DNA of 64,000 nucleotides from Planctomycetota bacterium (GCA_013152205.1 JAADGV010000054.1:62001-126000), one strand, 5' to 3'. Positions 28,366-39,100 are shown, counted from the stretch's first letter. Translations and numbers: made by a program. Notes: generated by a model from the sequence alone, not told the origin.

Positions 28366-28400
28366 CTGGAGGGGGGCGATTTGAAGAAATCGTCCTCCAG
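28366..28400 (+). promoter_or_regulatory. Hairpin in the ppk leader
   Basis: CTGGAGG (28366-28372) pairs with CCTCCAG (28394-28400), and inner CGATTT pairs with AAATCG around the loop gaag. It ends 36 bases before the ppk ATG. Function is unknown. Confidence 0.45.
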
Positions 28401-28436
28401 GTATCGACCCTGCGATTCTCAGCGAATCTACCCGCG

Positions 28437-30590
28437 ATGGACAATCCACAGACATTCCTGCCCGAGCATTTTATCAACCGCGAGTTGAGTTGGCTGGAAT
28501 TCAATGCGCGAGTATTGGAAGAGGCGCAAGACCCGACAAACCCACTGCTCGATCGGGCGAATTTTCTGTCGATCTTCAGCTCGAACTTGGATGAATTTTT
28601 CATGGTTCGGGTGGCCGGGTTGCGAGAGCAAGCGTTTGGGGGCGTGGCCGCCCAGGACGTTGCTGTCGACGGTTTTCGATCGCTGACGCAATTATTAAAA
28701 ATCTCTCATCGCACTCGGCAGTTGGTCAAAGATCAATATCGCTGTTTCAACGACGACATCTTGCCGGCACTCGCAAAAGAAAAAATTTACATCCTCAGCG
28801 AGCAAGATTTAAGCAAGAGCCAACGAAAGATTGTCAGCGATTTCTTCCGTCAACGGGCGTTTCCAATCCTCACGCCGATGGCCATCGATCCTAGTCACCC
28901 GAGCCCGCGCTTCCACAACCGGGGTGTCTATTTAGTGGCCCTCTTGCATCGCACAAGTGGGCTAGGTCCAGCCGATCTGTTTGCCGTCGTTCAATTGCCA
29001 CAGGTGCTGCCCCGTTTTGTTCATGTGGGCGAGCCGGGCGAGCATGTGTTTGTTCTTTTAGAAGACATATTGGCTTTGAAAATGCCCGAGCTATTTGGCG
29101 GCTACGAAATCAACCATCATGCGTCATTCCGAATCACCAGAGACATGGATGTCGATCTCTTAGAACAAGAATCCGACGACATGCTCCAGTCGATCGAGTC
29201 GCACCTTCGTGCTCGGCAGCACTCCGAAGCGGTTCGACTCGAAGTACAATCCGACATGGGACGCGATCTGTTAGCCATGTTGGTTAGCGAAGAGCACTTA
29301 CACCACAGGCTTGGCGTCGACGACGAAACCTACAGCGAGGTTTACCACATCGATGGCATGCTCGACATGACCGGCCTACGAGAGCTTACGAGCTTGGCTA
29401 GCAAAGAGGAGCTGCACGAACCGCCATTTCAGCCACGTCGACCCCTAGGTTTACGTACGAACGACGATATCTTTGCCGAGATCGCCAACCGAGACATCTT
29501 GCTGCATCATCCGTTCGATTCGTTCGACCCCGTTGTAAAATTCATCGAGTCGGCTGCGGAAGACCCTCATGTACTTGCGATCAAACAGACACTCTATCGC
29601 ACCAGCGGCGATAGCCCGATTATCCGTGCTTTGAGCCAAGCTGCCGAAAATGGCAAGCATGTCACTGCGTTGGTCGAACTAAAAGCCCGTTTCGACGAGG
29701 CAAACAATATCGTCTGGGCCCGACAAATGGAACGTGCCGGTGTGCATGTCGTGTATGGGTTCATGGACCTAAAAACACACTGCAAATTGGCCATGGTCGT
29801 ACGACAAGAGGGAAAAAAAGTACGGCGGTACATACACCTTGGCACGGGCAATTACAATCCGACGACCGCCAAACTCTACACCGACATGGGGCTGTTCACG
29901 GCAAACAAAATGATGGCAGACGATGCCTCGGCACTATTCAACTTTCTGACAGGCTATTCGCAAGGCCATGAGTGGAAGAAACTGATCGTTGCGCCACAAG
30001 ATTTACACCGCCGCACGATCGAGTTGATCGATACCCAAACCAAGCGGGCCCAAGAGGGGAAAAAGTCGCGAATCATTGCCAAGCTCAATTCGCTGGTCGA
30101 CCGCGAAACCATCGAATCCCTTTATCGGGCTAGCCAGGCGGGAGTCCCAATCGATCTGATCGTCCGCGGAATCTGCTGCCTTCGACCGGGCCTCAAAGGC
30201 ATTTCCGATAACATCCAGGTTCGCAGTATCGTGGATCGATTCCTGGAACATAGCCGCATTTTCGTATTCGGCGAAGGCTCGAAAAAACAGGTATTTCTCT
30301 CCAGCGCCGATTGGATGCCTCGCAACTTTGAGCGCCGAGTCGAAGTGATGTTCCCGGTCGACGCGCCCGACTTGCAACAACGCATTTGCGAAGAAGTCCT
30401 ACCCATCTACCTGAGCGACAATACTCGAACTCGAATCCTATTGTCGGATGGCACCTACGATCGTATCCCCGCAAAACCGGGCGAAGCTGAACGACGCTCG
30501 CAACGCGATTTGCTTTACGCAACCAACGGCGACACCAATCGGGACGAAAACGATTCAAAGGACAACAAAACCAAGAAGTCTAGTCTCTAA
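28437..30590 (+). CDS. ppk1: Polyphosphate kinase 1
   Basis: Ppk1 reversibly builds polyphosphate from ATP. Family N-terminus FINRELSWLEFNARVLEEA is at about residues 12-30, and SNLDEFFMVRVAGLREQ follows. The autophosphorylated histidine is H448 in MDLKTHCKLAMVVRQEG, and GTGNYNPTTAKLYTD follows as in the family; the second conserved histidine lies in FGEGSKKQVFLSSADWMPRN-type context further on without an obvious change. The 717-residue length is normal, ending in a Lys/Asp-rich tail (about 700-717). The leader has a TATAAT box and a strong hairpin. It is not next to ppx or pho genes here; repeats follow the stop. Confidence 0.95.
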   Translation: MDNPQTFLPEHFINRELSWLEFNARVLEEAQDPTNPLLDRANFLSIFSSNLDEFFMVRVAGLREQAFGGVAAQDVAVDGFRSLTQLLKISHRTRQLVKDQYRCFNDDILPALAKEKIYILSEQDLSKSQRKIVSDFFRQRAFPILTPMAIDPSHPSPRFHNRGVYLVALLHRTSGLGPADLFAVVQLPQVLPRFVHVGEPGEHVFVLLEDILALKMPELFGGYEINHHASFRITRDMDVDLLEQESDDMLQSIESHLRARQHSEAVRLEVQSDMGRDLLAMLVSEEHLHHRLGVDDETYSEVYHIDGMLDMTGLRELTSLASKEELHEPPFQPRRPLGLRTNDDIFAEIANRDILLHHPFDSFDPVVKFIESAAEDPHVLAIKQTLYRTSGDSPIIRALSQAAENGKHVTALVELKARFDEANNIVWARQMERAGVHVVYGFMDLKTHCKLAMVVRQEGKKVRRYIHLGTGNYNPTTAKLYTDMGLFTANKMMADDASALFNFLTGYSQGHEWKKLIVAPQDLHRRTIELIDTQTKRAQEGKKSRIIAKLNSLVDRETIESLYRASQAGVPIDLIVRGICCLRPGLKGISDNIQVRSIVDRFLEHSRIFVFGEGSKKQVFLSSADWMPRNFERRVEVMFPVDAPDLQQRICEEVLPIYLSDNTRTRILLSDGTYDRIPAKPGEAERRSQRDLLYATNGDTNRDENDSKDNKTKKSSL

Positions 30591-30783
30591 CGATTCAAAA
30601 TTTTCGCTGCGCGCAAATTTTTTGTATGATTGACCTCGCAATTTAGACTCTCGCTGAGACAGCAGAGCTATAGCAATCCGATTTTCTCCGCTGTCTCTGC
30701 GCCTCTGCGAGACAATCCCTTTCTCGTCTTTCCTTTGCGACTTAGCGCCTTTGCGAGAAAATCCTACTTGTTTTCATTTTGAG
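30591..30783. repeat. Intergenic repeats of the 'cgcctctgcgag' type
   Basis: This spacer between convergent ppk and the CehA-like gene has no gene. It holds related words ctgcgcctctgcgag (30695-30712 area) and agcgcctttgcgag (30746-30760 area), a type of short dispersed repeat related to 'accacagaggacacagagg' at 43137-43155. Confidence 0.55.
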
Positions 30784-32295
30784 TTACTCCGCGTTGGCCT
30801 GTCGCAACTTCTCTTGCCAGAAAGGCCGGGCCGCTTGGATGTCGGCAAGCACGGCTTCATTCCCCGGAAATTTCTCAGCCGCCTCGTCCAGCCAGTCAAT
30901 GAAAAACTGCACGCTTTTTCGGCTTACACGCGGCTGATAGTTGGCTTCGACAAAATACGGCCCGGTGGTTGCGTACTGGTAATTTTGAGATTGACTGGTG
31001 ACAGCCCGAACCAAAAACCAGCCGCTCTCCTCGAACTGAACCGGCGGCAAACGGCCTTTCTGCTGGGCAAGTTGCTCTAATCGCACCTCGTAAACCACAC
31101 GGCCATTCTTGATGATTTCAAGATATTCGACCGGCGCTTTCTCGTAGAACGTAAGGCTCAAGCCGATATGAAATTCGCGTGATTCACCCGACTCTAGCCG
31201 AAAGGCGTGCCCTGGCAACTGGCCCTCGACCTTGGGGCGAAGCAGCGGTCCATTGGTCACGATTACCCGACCAGCACGAAGTCCCTCAAACCATTTTTCT
31301 GGGGTGAAATCCTCCTCGCAATAAACATAAACCCGATTGGTTCCCACCGGACTGGCATTGGCCCCAGAGCCGCTCCCCGCTGCCGGAGCAATACGCAGGC
31401 CGCAATTCAGAAGATGGTGATAGATTGTCTCACTCCACCGACCGTTGCCTGTCTTGCCCGGAAAAAACGCCTTATCGCGAGGCCGCCCCCACCCTTCGTT
31501 GTCGACAGCGCCATCTGCTAGTGCATGACGATGAATAATCTGAATCGCGTCGAGCTTACCCCCCGCAACCCATAGCGGCAGATCCCAACCAAACGGCGAG
31601 AGAGCCACGACTTCGGCATCGGCTTGGTCGGCTAACTCCAATAATCGAAGCGTCGAGCCTTTGGCTTTTTCGCGGCAAACGTCGCTCGCTTCGGGCGAGT
31701 CTCCCCAAGCAAACATCAACAAACCACCACCCCGTCGATAATCGAGCAATACCCGTGGATCGAACGTAGGCCCTTTCGCGGCTTTCGCCTTCCGGCATTT
31801 ACCTCGCAGATTTTCGACTGCTATTGGAGATACAAAATCCACACCAGTCGCCCGCATCAGCAAAGCAACATCTTTGCCCCGTTGGTGAACATCAAGATCG
31901 CCGGCCCACCACCCTTCGGCTTGCATATCGACTTGCCGCTGAAGCACGATTTCGGTTTCGTCTTCCGCATGACGCTCAATCGTAAAATGCCCCGGCCGAG
32001 TGTGGTACTCAGGCCCTGCCTCAATAAGAAATTTATATGCACCTTTTCGCAATTCGAGAGTGACTTCGCCATCGAAAACAAAATAGTCGCCATGCGAAAT
32101 AGCGCCCTTCGACTTGACTCGCACAGCCCGACCACGAGCATCACGCAGCTCCATGCGAACAGCGAGGCGTTGCCCTGTCTTCTCGTCAATCGCAATGATC
32201 GTTAGCTTCCCGTCATAGCGGGCAGCAACGGCCAGTTGAGCGGTTTGTAGCAAGAGCGCAACGCCAGCGGCGATAAAGAACAGTCGTCGAAACAT
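30784..32295 (-). CDS. Secreted CehA/McbA-family metallohydrolase-like protein
   Basis: The 503-residue protein starts with a signal peptide (residues 1-24, cleavage after VAA). An N-terminal beta-rich region (about 28-115) precedes a PHP-like domain typical of CehA/McbA proteins: GWWAGDLDVHQRG corresponds to the family motif GDxHxH, and HHLLNCGLRIAPAAGSGSG and NRVYVYCEEDFTPEKWFEGL are characteristic. The first metal motif reads LDVH rather than HxH, so one of the usual histidines is replaced by aspartate and full metal binding is uncertain. Family members cleave carbamates or phosphoesters, but the large planctomycete group has no known substrate. The protein is extracytoplasmic. It is followed in the convergent direction by ppk. 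Confidence 0.78.
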   Translation of the reverse strand: MFRRLFFIAAGVALLLQTAQLAVAARYDGKLTIIAIDEKTGQRLAVRMELRDARGRAVRVKSKGAISHGDYFVFDGEVTLELRKGAYKFLIEAGPEYHTRPGHFTIERHAEDETEIVLQRQVDMQAEGWWAGDLDVHQRGKDVALLMRATGVDFVSPIAVENLRGKCRKAKAAKGPTFDPRVLLDYRRGGGLLMFAWGDSPEASDVCREKAKGSTLRLLELADQADAEVVALSPFGWDLPLWVAGGKLDAIQIIHRHALADGAVDNEGWGRPRDKAFFPGKTGNGRWSETIYHHLLNCGLRIAPAAGSGSGANASPVGTNRVYVYCEEDFTPEKWFEGLRAGRVIVTNGPLLRPKVEGQLPGHAFRLESGESREFHIGLSLTFYEKAPVEYLEIIKNGRVVYEVRLEQLAQQKGRLPPVQFEESGWFLVRAVTSQSQNYQYATTGPYFVEANYQPRVSRKSVQFFIDWLDEAAEKFPGNEAVLADIQAARPFWQEKLRQANAE

Positions 32296-32313
32296 CAGAA
32301 AAACACCCCCATA

Positions 32314-32334
32314 GCCCGGCCATCCTGGCCGGAA
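32314..32334. repeat. Hairpin repeat, 'agcccggccatcctggccgg' family
   Basis: Identical stem and loop to 28235-28255, preceded by cata. It lies 19 bases upstream of the CehA-like start, in the spacer before the DnaJ gene. Confidence 0.8.
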
Positions 32335-32561
32335 GATCCCGAAGAATACCCCTTCATAGGAAGTCTAGCCCCGAATTTCCCAGGATCATCCATTTTTCCA
32401 TTTCGGGTAGGCTGTAACGGTGCTGTAACACTAGCCCGACGCGCTAGCGAGGGAAATCCCGGAAAAACCCCGTTCTTAGGCATATTTCGCTCGCTATTTC
32501 GATGCGGTAAGATAGTTGGCTGACACAAAATTCTAGGAGTTGATAGGACAGGGTAGTTTGC

Positions 32562-33506
32562 ATGGCAGAAGATTATTACGAAACCTTAGGCGTCAATCGC
32601 GGAGCTTCGGCGGAAGATATTCAATCGGCCTACCGAAAATTGGCTCGTAAGTACCACCCCGACCTCAACCCTGACGACAAACGGGCCAAAGAACAGTTTC
32701 AAAAAGTTCAGAATGCGTTCGATGTGCTTAATGATTCCAAAAAGCGAGAGATGTACGATCGCTATGGCAGCGCCTACGAATCTGTAGGAGCAGCCGGCCC
32801 AGGCCCTCAGGCTTGGGGAGCCGGGGATGGGAGCCCTAACTTCGACATCAATCTGGACGATCTGTTCGGCGGAGGAGGCGGCGGTGGCGGGGGCTTTGCC
32901 GACCTATTCAAAAACCTAGGCCAACGTGGCCAACGACCCTCAAGGCCTGCAGCCCCACAACGGGGGGCGAACATCGAGCAAGCAATAACCGTCCCATTCA
33001 CAACGGCAGTCCTGGGCGGTGAATACCAAGTTGGTATTCGCCGAAGTGATGGCACCGAGGAGACCTTGCACATAAAAATCCCCTCGGGGATCGAAGATGG
33101 AAAAAAAATCCGCTTGCGAGGCCAAGGAGAGCCTAGCCCCGACGGAGGCCCCAACGGCGATCTCCTCATCAAAGTTTCTGCCGCCCCGCACCCGCACTTC
33201 CGCCGCAAAGGCCGACGACTCGATGTGCAGCTACCCATCACCGTTGCCGAAGCCGTGAATGGTGCGAAAGTCGATGTCCCCACGCCCCACGGTACGATCT
33301 CGCTAACGGTGCCGCCCGGCACCTCCAGCGGTAGCAAGCTACGCGCAAAAGGGCAGGGCGTAAAAGGCACTAGCGGGGAGCCGGGAGATCTCTTTGCCGA
33401 GGTACAGATTGTTCTCCCCAAGAAGATCGAGGAATCCGACCGCAAAAAAATACAAGCGATCATGGAAAAGTACACCGACGATCCGCGAACGGGCCTAAAA
33501 TGGTAG
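32562..33506 (+). CDS. DnaJ-type co-chaperone (CbpA-like, no zinc finger)
   Basis: The J domain (about 4-70) has the HPD motif at H32-P33-D34 and stimulates a DnaK partner. A Gly-rich linker (about 100-115) leads to two C-terminal peptide-binding beta domains (about 140-305: [57 protein letters not shown]). The cysteine zinc finger of true DnaJ is missing, so it resembles CbpA or DjlA-free class II J proteins. The 314-residue length matches CbpA. AGGAG is about 20 bases and AGGG about 10 bases upstream of the ATG. It converges with a secreted propeller gene across a palindromic spacer. Confidence 0.93.
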   Translation: MAEDYYETLGVNRGASAEDIQSAYRKLARKYHPDLNPDDKRAKEQFQKVQNAFDVLNDSKKREMYDRYGSAYESVGAAGPGPQAWGAGDGSPNFDINLDDLFGGGGGGGGGFADLFKNLGQRGQRPSRPAAPQRGANIEQAITVPFTTAVLGGEYQVGIRRSDGTEETLHIKIPSGIEDGKKIRLRGQGEPSPDGGPNGDLLIKVSAAPHPHFRRKGRRLDVQLPITVAEAVNGAKVDVPTPHGTISLTVPPGTSSGSKLRAKGQGVKGTSGEPGDLFAEVQIVLPKKIEESDRKKIQAIMEKYTDDPRTGLKW

Positions 33507-33579
33507 CGTCAGTCGTTCTAAATTGGGAACCCTTTTCAGGGGTCTTTGATTCTTAACAAACTCAAACTAAAAAGCACCC

Positions 33580-33714
33580 AACCACGAATCATACGAATAG
33601 CACAAATAATTAGGGCCTAGTCAGGCCCTAAATCAACCCAATTCAGACGCATCTGGGAGGGGATTTTAAGCTAAATTCCGTCCCTATTCGTGTAAATTCG
33701 TGTCATTCGTGGTT
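33580..33714. repeat. Nested palindrome between convergent genes
   Basis: The outer arms AACCACGAAT (33580-33589) and ATTCGTGGTT (33705-33714) pair. A second pair is ACGAATAG (33593-33600) with CTATTCGT (33684-33691). An inner hairpin, TTAGGGCCT with AGGCCCTAA around agtc, lies at 33610-33631. The outer word belongs to the same loose family as other 'accacga' repeats in the window. Confidence 0.7.
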
Positions 33715-33796
33715 CAAATCCTTTTCACTTTGAGAAATTCCTACCTGTTTGGTTGTGGCTTTGCCATATTGGCTCTTGGTGGTGAGGAATCTGGGG

Positions 33797-34783
33797 CTAG
33801 GGCCGGGCAACCGCCGTTGCGGGGACGATAAGGACCGTGCCGTGACGCATCTGTTTTGCGGGTAGCGTCATCTCTTGTGAGCGGTTTGTCCAGGTTTTTA
33901 GATCGTTGCTCGTCGCGAGACAATACGAAAAATCGCTGCCAGGAGCATCCCAATACAGCATCCACTGACCGTCGTGTTTCAGCAGCGACGGGCCTTCGCC
34001 CATCGTGGCGACGATGTCTGTTCCTGCTCCGACAAGCGGCGGCCCCAGCGTGGTTTCAAACGGCCCCTGCATGTGTTTGCTGAACGAGAGTCGCAGATTT
34101 TTGCCACCTTGCTCAGGAGGCATCTCGTTTTTGATCACCATCACCCAGCGGTCATCGGAAGTATTGGTTGTGTTGCGATTGTCGTGGGCGATATACGGAT
34201 CGATCACCCCGTACTCAGGATTTTTCGGACTGAAAAATAGGGTTGGTCGTGAGAACGTCTTGAAGTCCTTCGTTCTAGCCGCGTAGGTGCGATGGTCGTT
34301 GCCGTGCGGATCGGCGGACCCGTCTGCGTCGGCAAGCTCTGCCAGTGTTGTCGAACTCCAGAGGATCAGAAATTCGTGTTTTTCTGGATCCCAATGCAGT
34401 TCGGGCGCCCATGTGTTCTTCACGGCGGTGAACTCGCCCCAGATGTCGATTTTTGTTGGTTCGCTCCAACGGACGAGATCGTTTGAATGTGCGTAGCCGA
34501 TGCTTAGGGAGTTCCAACTGGTTGTCCATACCATATGAAACACGCCTTCGTGATAAACGATCGAGGGATCGCGAGTGAGGCTTTCCTGTCCCCATTTTGG
34601 CGCTGGCAGAACGACCTTGCCATCGTTGAGCCATTGGAACTTCAGCCCGTCGTGGCTAGTTGCGAAGTAGATGCCGGTTTCGCCATTGCCCAAGAAATAG
34701 GGCAAAAGAAAAATATCGTCCGCCCGACTTGTACCGCCACCCAGGGCAAGCAGCGCTGCAATGCAAAGTAGCTGTTTTTTCAT
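33797..34783 (-). CDS. Secreted GH43-like beta-propeller protein
   Basis: The protein of about 328 residues begins with a signal peptide (MKKQLLCIAALLALGGGTSRA). The rest shows the repeated blade pattern of five-bladed glycosidase propellers: DPSIVYHEGVFHMVWTT, YAHSNDLVRWSEP, APELHWDPEKHEFLILWSS and YWDAPGSDFSYCLATSNDLKTW. The DPSI motif and the following acidic residues fit the GH43/GH32/GH68 superfamily, but I cannot name the three catalytic acids with confidence, so substrate and activity are open. An in-frame ATG four codons upstream (34795) is an alternative start. It is separate from the propellers at 51.7 and 53.3 kb and shares only the fold. Confidence 0.75.
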   Translation of the reverse strand: MKKQLLCIAALLALGGGTSRADDIFLLPYFLGNGETGIYFATSHDGLKFQWLNDGKVVLPAPKWGQESLTRDPSIVYHEGVFHMVWTTSWNSLSIGYAHSNDLVRWSEPTKIDIWGEFTAVKNTWAPELHWDPEKHEFLILWSSTTLAELADADGSADPHGNDHRTYAARTKDFKTFSRPTLFFSPKNPEYGVIDPYIAHDNRNTTNTSDDRWVMVIKNEMPPEQGGKNLRLSFSKHMQGPFETTLGPPLVGAGTDIVATMGEGPSLLKHDGQWMLYWDAPGSDFSYCLATSNDLKTWTNRSQEMTLPAKQMRHGTVLIVPATAVARP

Positions 34784-34819
34784 TCTTCTATCCATTACGA
34801 CGCTGGTACTCGTTTGGGG

Positions 34820-34839
34820 CCGCGGGCTTACGCCTGCGG
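34820..34839. repeat. Hairpin between propeller and CCA genes
   Basis: Stem ccgcgggc/gcctgcgg (one mismatch) with loop ttac. It lies between two leftward genes, eight bases before the stop of the upstream CCA-enzyme gene, and may separate their transcripts. Confidence 0.5.
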
Positions 34840-34846
34840 TTCTGTT

Positions 34847-36103
34847 TTATGATTCGTTTTGTGGCTTGTTATCCTGTAGCCAGTGGTCGGCTTGTTTTAG
34901 GGCTTGCTGGGGGGTGGTGATGTTGCCGAGTAGTTGCTCGTCGCGGATATGTTCGAGCAGGCGGCCAAACTGGGGGCTGGGCGTGATGCTGTGGGCGATT
35001 AAGTCTTTGCCTGAAAGTAGCGGTTCGGGATTTAGTTCTTCAGCTGGCAAGGCAAGGCGACGTCGGCATTCTTGTACGCAGGGGTGATCGTCGCCCCAAG
35101 TGGCGGCGGCCAAGGCGACAAGTTCCTCTGCGCCTTGGTGGACCAACAAGCGTTGCAGTTGGGGCCAAGGCATCTGGTCTGCCTTTTCGAGGCAAGATAA
35201 GGCCTGAACTAGCCACGTCGCGCGGTCGATTTCGTTATTGGTGAAACGGAACCGCCGTCCAATCTGGCCGACAATTTTGTTTTGTTCCAATTCAAATAGC
35301 ATCGTCGCCAGCGCTGCCGCTAGTGATTCGCTTTGTAGGCGTTCGAGCCGGGTGAGCAATTGCTGCCACGCGGTTGGCTGCTGCTTGGGCCAGTCGGCAA
35401 GTTCGGGGAGCAAGGGTAGCAGCAAGCCACTGTCTTGCAGAAGTTGAATTCCCAAACGACGTTGGGGATGGGTTAGCATCCGTCGCAATTCGGCGCCAAT
35501 TCGTTCGGCACTGACGATTTTTACTTCGGATGCCATGCTGCGGATGGCGTCGAATGTCTGCTCTTCAATTTGAAATTTCAGGGTCGTAGCAAATCGAACT
35601 GCCCGAAGCATGCGGAGCTTGTCTTCGGAGAATCTATCGCGCGGGTTGCCGATCGCACGGATTACGCCTTTTTGTAAGTCGGTCTGGCCATCGACATAGT
35701 CGATCACTTGTTCATCGATTGGATTGTAGAACAGGCCGTTGATGGTGAAGTCGCGTCGCTGGGCATCCTCCTCAGCGGTTGTATAGACGACCTCTTCGGG
35801 CCGTCGGCCATCAACGTAGGCGCCGTCGGATCGGAATGTTGCGACCTCGATTGGCGGTTGCTTGTGACGGCCTAGCACGGCAATCACTCCGAAGGCGGCG
35901 CCGATTGCTAGGGTACGCCGTTTGCCGAATAGATCTTGAACTTGTTCGGGTCGGGCGCTGGTTGCCACATCGTAATCTTGGGGTTCGCGGCCGAGCAGTT
36001 GATCGCGCACACACCCGCCTGCCCATAAGGCTTCGTATCCGGCCTCGCGTAGTTGGCTTAGTACCTGCAAGGCGAATTCACGTTGTGGGATTGGTTGGGG
36101 CAC
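34847..36103 (-). CDS. CCA tRNA nucleotidyltransferase / poly(A) polymerase family
   Basis: The class II nucleotidyltransferase head has GGCVRDQLLG (about residues 29-38) and the metal-binding aspartates D43 and D45 in PQDYDVATSA. RRDFTINGLFYNP, RFSEDKLRMLRAVRFATTL and ERIGAELRRML follow as in CCA-adding enzymes and PcnB. Such proteins add CCA to tRNA 3' ends or add poly(A). The 418-residue length suits a bacterial CCA/A-adding enzyme without an HD domain; sequence alone does not settle CCA-adding from poly(A)-adding. It is cytoplasmic. The start MPQPIPQREFALQVLSQLRE lies 16 bases downstream of the addA stop, so it may be the last gene of an addB-addA transcript. Confidence 0.9.
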   Translation of the reverse strand: MPQPIPQREFALQVLSQLREAGYEALWAGGCVRDQLLGREPQDYDVATSARPEQVQDLFGKRRTLAIGAAFGVIAVLGRHKQPPIEVATFRSDGAYVDGRRPEEVVYTTAEEDAQRRDFTINGLFYNPIDEQVIDYVDGQTDLQKGVIRAIGNPRDRFSEDKLRMLRAVRFATTLKFQIEEQTFDAIRSMASEVKIVSAERIGAELRRMLTHPQRRLGIQLLQDSGLLLPLLPELADWPKQQPTAWQQLLTRLERLQSESLAAALATMLFELEQNKIVGQIGRRFRFTNNEIDRATWLVQALSCLEKADQMPWPQLQRLLVHQGAEELVALAAATWGDDHPCVQECRRRLALPAEELNPEPLLSGKDLIAHSITPSPQFGRLLEHIRDEQLLGNITTPQQALKQADHWLQDNKPQNES

Positions 36104-36119
36104 GGTTGGGTTTCGGCGT

Positions 36120-39100
36120 TTATGAGAGTTGGGATTGGATTGCGGTGTCGATATGGTTGGTCAGGGCGGTGCGTTGGTTATCGTTCCAGTTACATGTGAC
36201 TTCGGCGCTGGGTCTTAGGAAGTGTAGGACGCACTCGACGGGGGTGACGCCTAGGGCTTGTTGGCAGGCTAGCGAGTAGACGAACATTTGCATGGTGTAG
36301 TTCTTGGCAGCCTTATGGACATCGTTTTCGGTGACGCGGTTCGACTTGTAGTCGAGGATATGCCAATTGCCAGCCGGGTCTTGGTAGAGGCAGTCGATAA
36401 ATCCGTGGAGAAAGCAGCCCTCAAACTGCTGCTGGCTGCCGGGCCAGCCTAGGATGAACTCGACTTCGCGCCGGACGACTTTCGCTTGTGCTAACTCGGC
36501 TGCCCGTGGGCTTGCTTGGAATTTACTGAGCATGTCGCCGGCCTCTTTCGCTGCGGTTCGCCAGTCGCCTTCCACATGCTGGGGGGCTAGATGGAGGCAA
36601 AGTTCTTGGAGGTCGTCGTTTTTCTTTAAGTCGGCATGTTCCAGCACTGCGTGAACTAAGTTGCCAAGCCCCAGGGCTTCGGTTGCTGTGGTGGTCTCTG
36701 CGGTAGTTGGTTGTTGTTGGTGCTTGAGTTGTCCGGAAAGGCGCGAGAAAGAAAATCGTTTTCGTGCAGCCAGATCGGGCGGGATCGCTGCCACCGAGGG
36801 GGGCACTTCGCCCCGGCCCGCCTTGGCTAGTTGTCGGGTTTTTTCGAGAAGTTTTTCTAGGTCGACGCCTGACGATTTGCCGATGCTCTTGCGGCCGCTG
36901 TCGGGCTCCTCGATCGTGACGAGAATCGAAGGCGTCTGGATCCCGGTCGGCGGCGCTGTCAGGCATTGCCCGGTCTGCAAGTCAAAACGGTTGGCTAGGA
37001 ATTTCAGCCAATCGCTTTTCGGTTTTTCGAGATCTTCGAGACTGCTGGAAAGGAGGAGATAATCGGCCGCTCGGGTGCAGGCGACGTAGAGCAGACGTTT
37101 GCGTTCTTCCTCTTCTTCTAATTGCTCGGCAAAGTGGTGGATGTCCCAGCCGACACGCGTTTTGCTATCTTTTGCCGGCACCAAGGGGCCAAGCTGCGTG
37201 TCGAAGAGCGGCAGCCTTTTGTTTGAGCGACTATTGCGCGATAGATCGGGGACGACGACCAACGGGAACTCTAGCCCTTTGGAATGGTGAATCGTCATGA
37301 TGCGGATCACGTCGCCGTCGGATTGGGTTGTCGCGAGTGGTTCTTTGGGAGTACGTACGACGAACTCGGAGAGTTGGGTAATAAATCCGTTCAGGTCGCC
37401 AGGGCTGGTGCGATCGATGGCCCGTGCCTGCTCGATTAGTTTATGGACATTGGCCAATTTCCGTTGTCCCAGGAACTCGCACAGCAACGTCGCATCGTAG
37501 CCGGTCAGTGCGATGGCTTGTTTGAGCAGTTGGGCAACGAGTCGATGATCTTTTTGGCTGCGCAATTCGGTGAGTGTTGCTGCTGCGCGAGCGGTTTTTG
37601 CTCGTTCTTCGTCGGATAGTCGCGAGGGCAGGGCGTCGGCAAACAGGCCTGCGTTTAGCGAGCCATGCTGTTGGACGAGCCAAAAGAGGGTTTCGTCTTC
37701 GAGTGCGAACATCGGGCTGCGCAGCACTCCGGCAAGGCTCAAATCGTCTGCCGAGCTGGCGATCGCTCGCAACAAGTGCAGAATGTCGTAAATCTCTTGC
37801 TGTGCGTAAAAGGCATGGCCCCCGGCTAAGTAGTAGTCTAAGCCTTGTTCGCGCAGGGCTTCTTCGTAGATGGCAACGTCGCTCAGCGTCCGCAACAAAA
37901 TGGCAACGTCTCCCAGCTTCAATGCGCGTGCGTTGGGTTTTCCGCCCGTATTTTCGTCAGGCTGATAGACGATCGGTTCGCCGGAATCTAATAGCTGGGC
38001 CAATCGACGTGCGATGAAGCGAGCCTCGCGCACCCTAGCCCGCTGTGCCTTGCCGAGGCGACGTGCGAATTCGTCGCTAGGCTCACTGCCATCGTCGAGC
38101 GCCCAGAGAAATTCGATCGAGCCGGGGGTTGCCACCTGGGGGCGACTTGGTCGTAGCGGCTCGTATTGTTCGCCAAACGCATCGTAAAACAGGGTGTTTA
38201 CAAAGTCTAGTACGGCCGGTTGGCTGCGGAAGTTGGTGGTTAGCGAGAGGCGGCTTCGATCGGGGAGCGTCTTTCGTAGTTCGCTGGAGACGCGTGGTTC
38301 GGCACCGCGGAATCGGTAGATCGATTGTTTGAAATCGCCGACGACAAACAAGCCTTGCTGTGCCCAATCGTCTCCGCAAAATGCTTTGACGATCGATACC
38401 TGGAGCGGGTCGGTGTCTTGAAACTCGTCGACCATCAGTAGCCGGGTGCTCTTGGTAAGGCTCTCGCGTATTCCGGGATACCGCTCGTCGGTGAGCAACT
38501 GATGGGCTTGCAGCAAGAGGTCGTCGAACTCTAACACGTTGCGTGCTTGTTTTAGTCGTTGATAGTGCTGCGATACATCGCCCACAAGTTCCAGGAGATC
38601 GAGCCCGACCTGTGCGGCCTCTAACATCGGAGCGTGCTGCAATGGGTGCCGCAAAATGTTTTTGTCCAGGAGTTCGCGGACTGCTTTGTTCGCGTCGGAA
38701 TACCGCTGATATTGCTCGACATCTTCCCAATCTTTTTTGGTGCATACACCTCGTACTTTCGCCAATTCCCGAAGCTGTATGATCGCCTGATGGGGTTCTT
38801 TTTGGTTTGGCAATTCGTCGAGCGTGCGAAGAATCTTGTCGAAGTGTTCATTCAAGCTTGCTTTAGAGACGTCGGCGGTTCGGCAAAACGTCTGCAATTG
38901 AAGGATGGGCTCTGCCGAGAGCAACGCTGCCATTACCATCGGCACAATCTGCTTGCAAAAGTGTTCTTGCCATGCGTCGACCAATTGCTCAGGGCTTGCT
39001 TTGCCCCATGCTGAGACGACCTGCTGGACATCTTCGCCAAGTAATCGGGCCACGTGGTCTCGTAGCCCTCGCAAAGTAAAGTGGGTGGCTAGCTGGAGCA

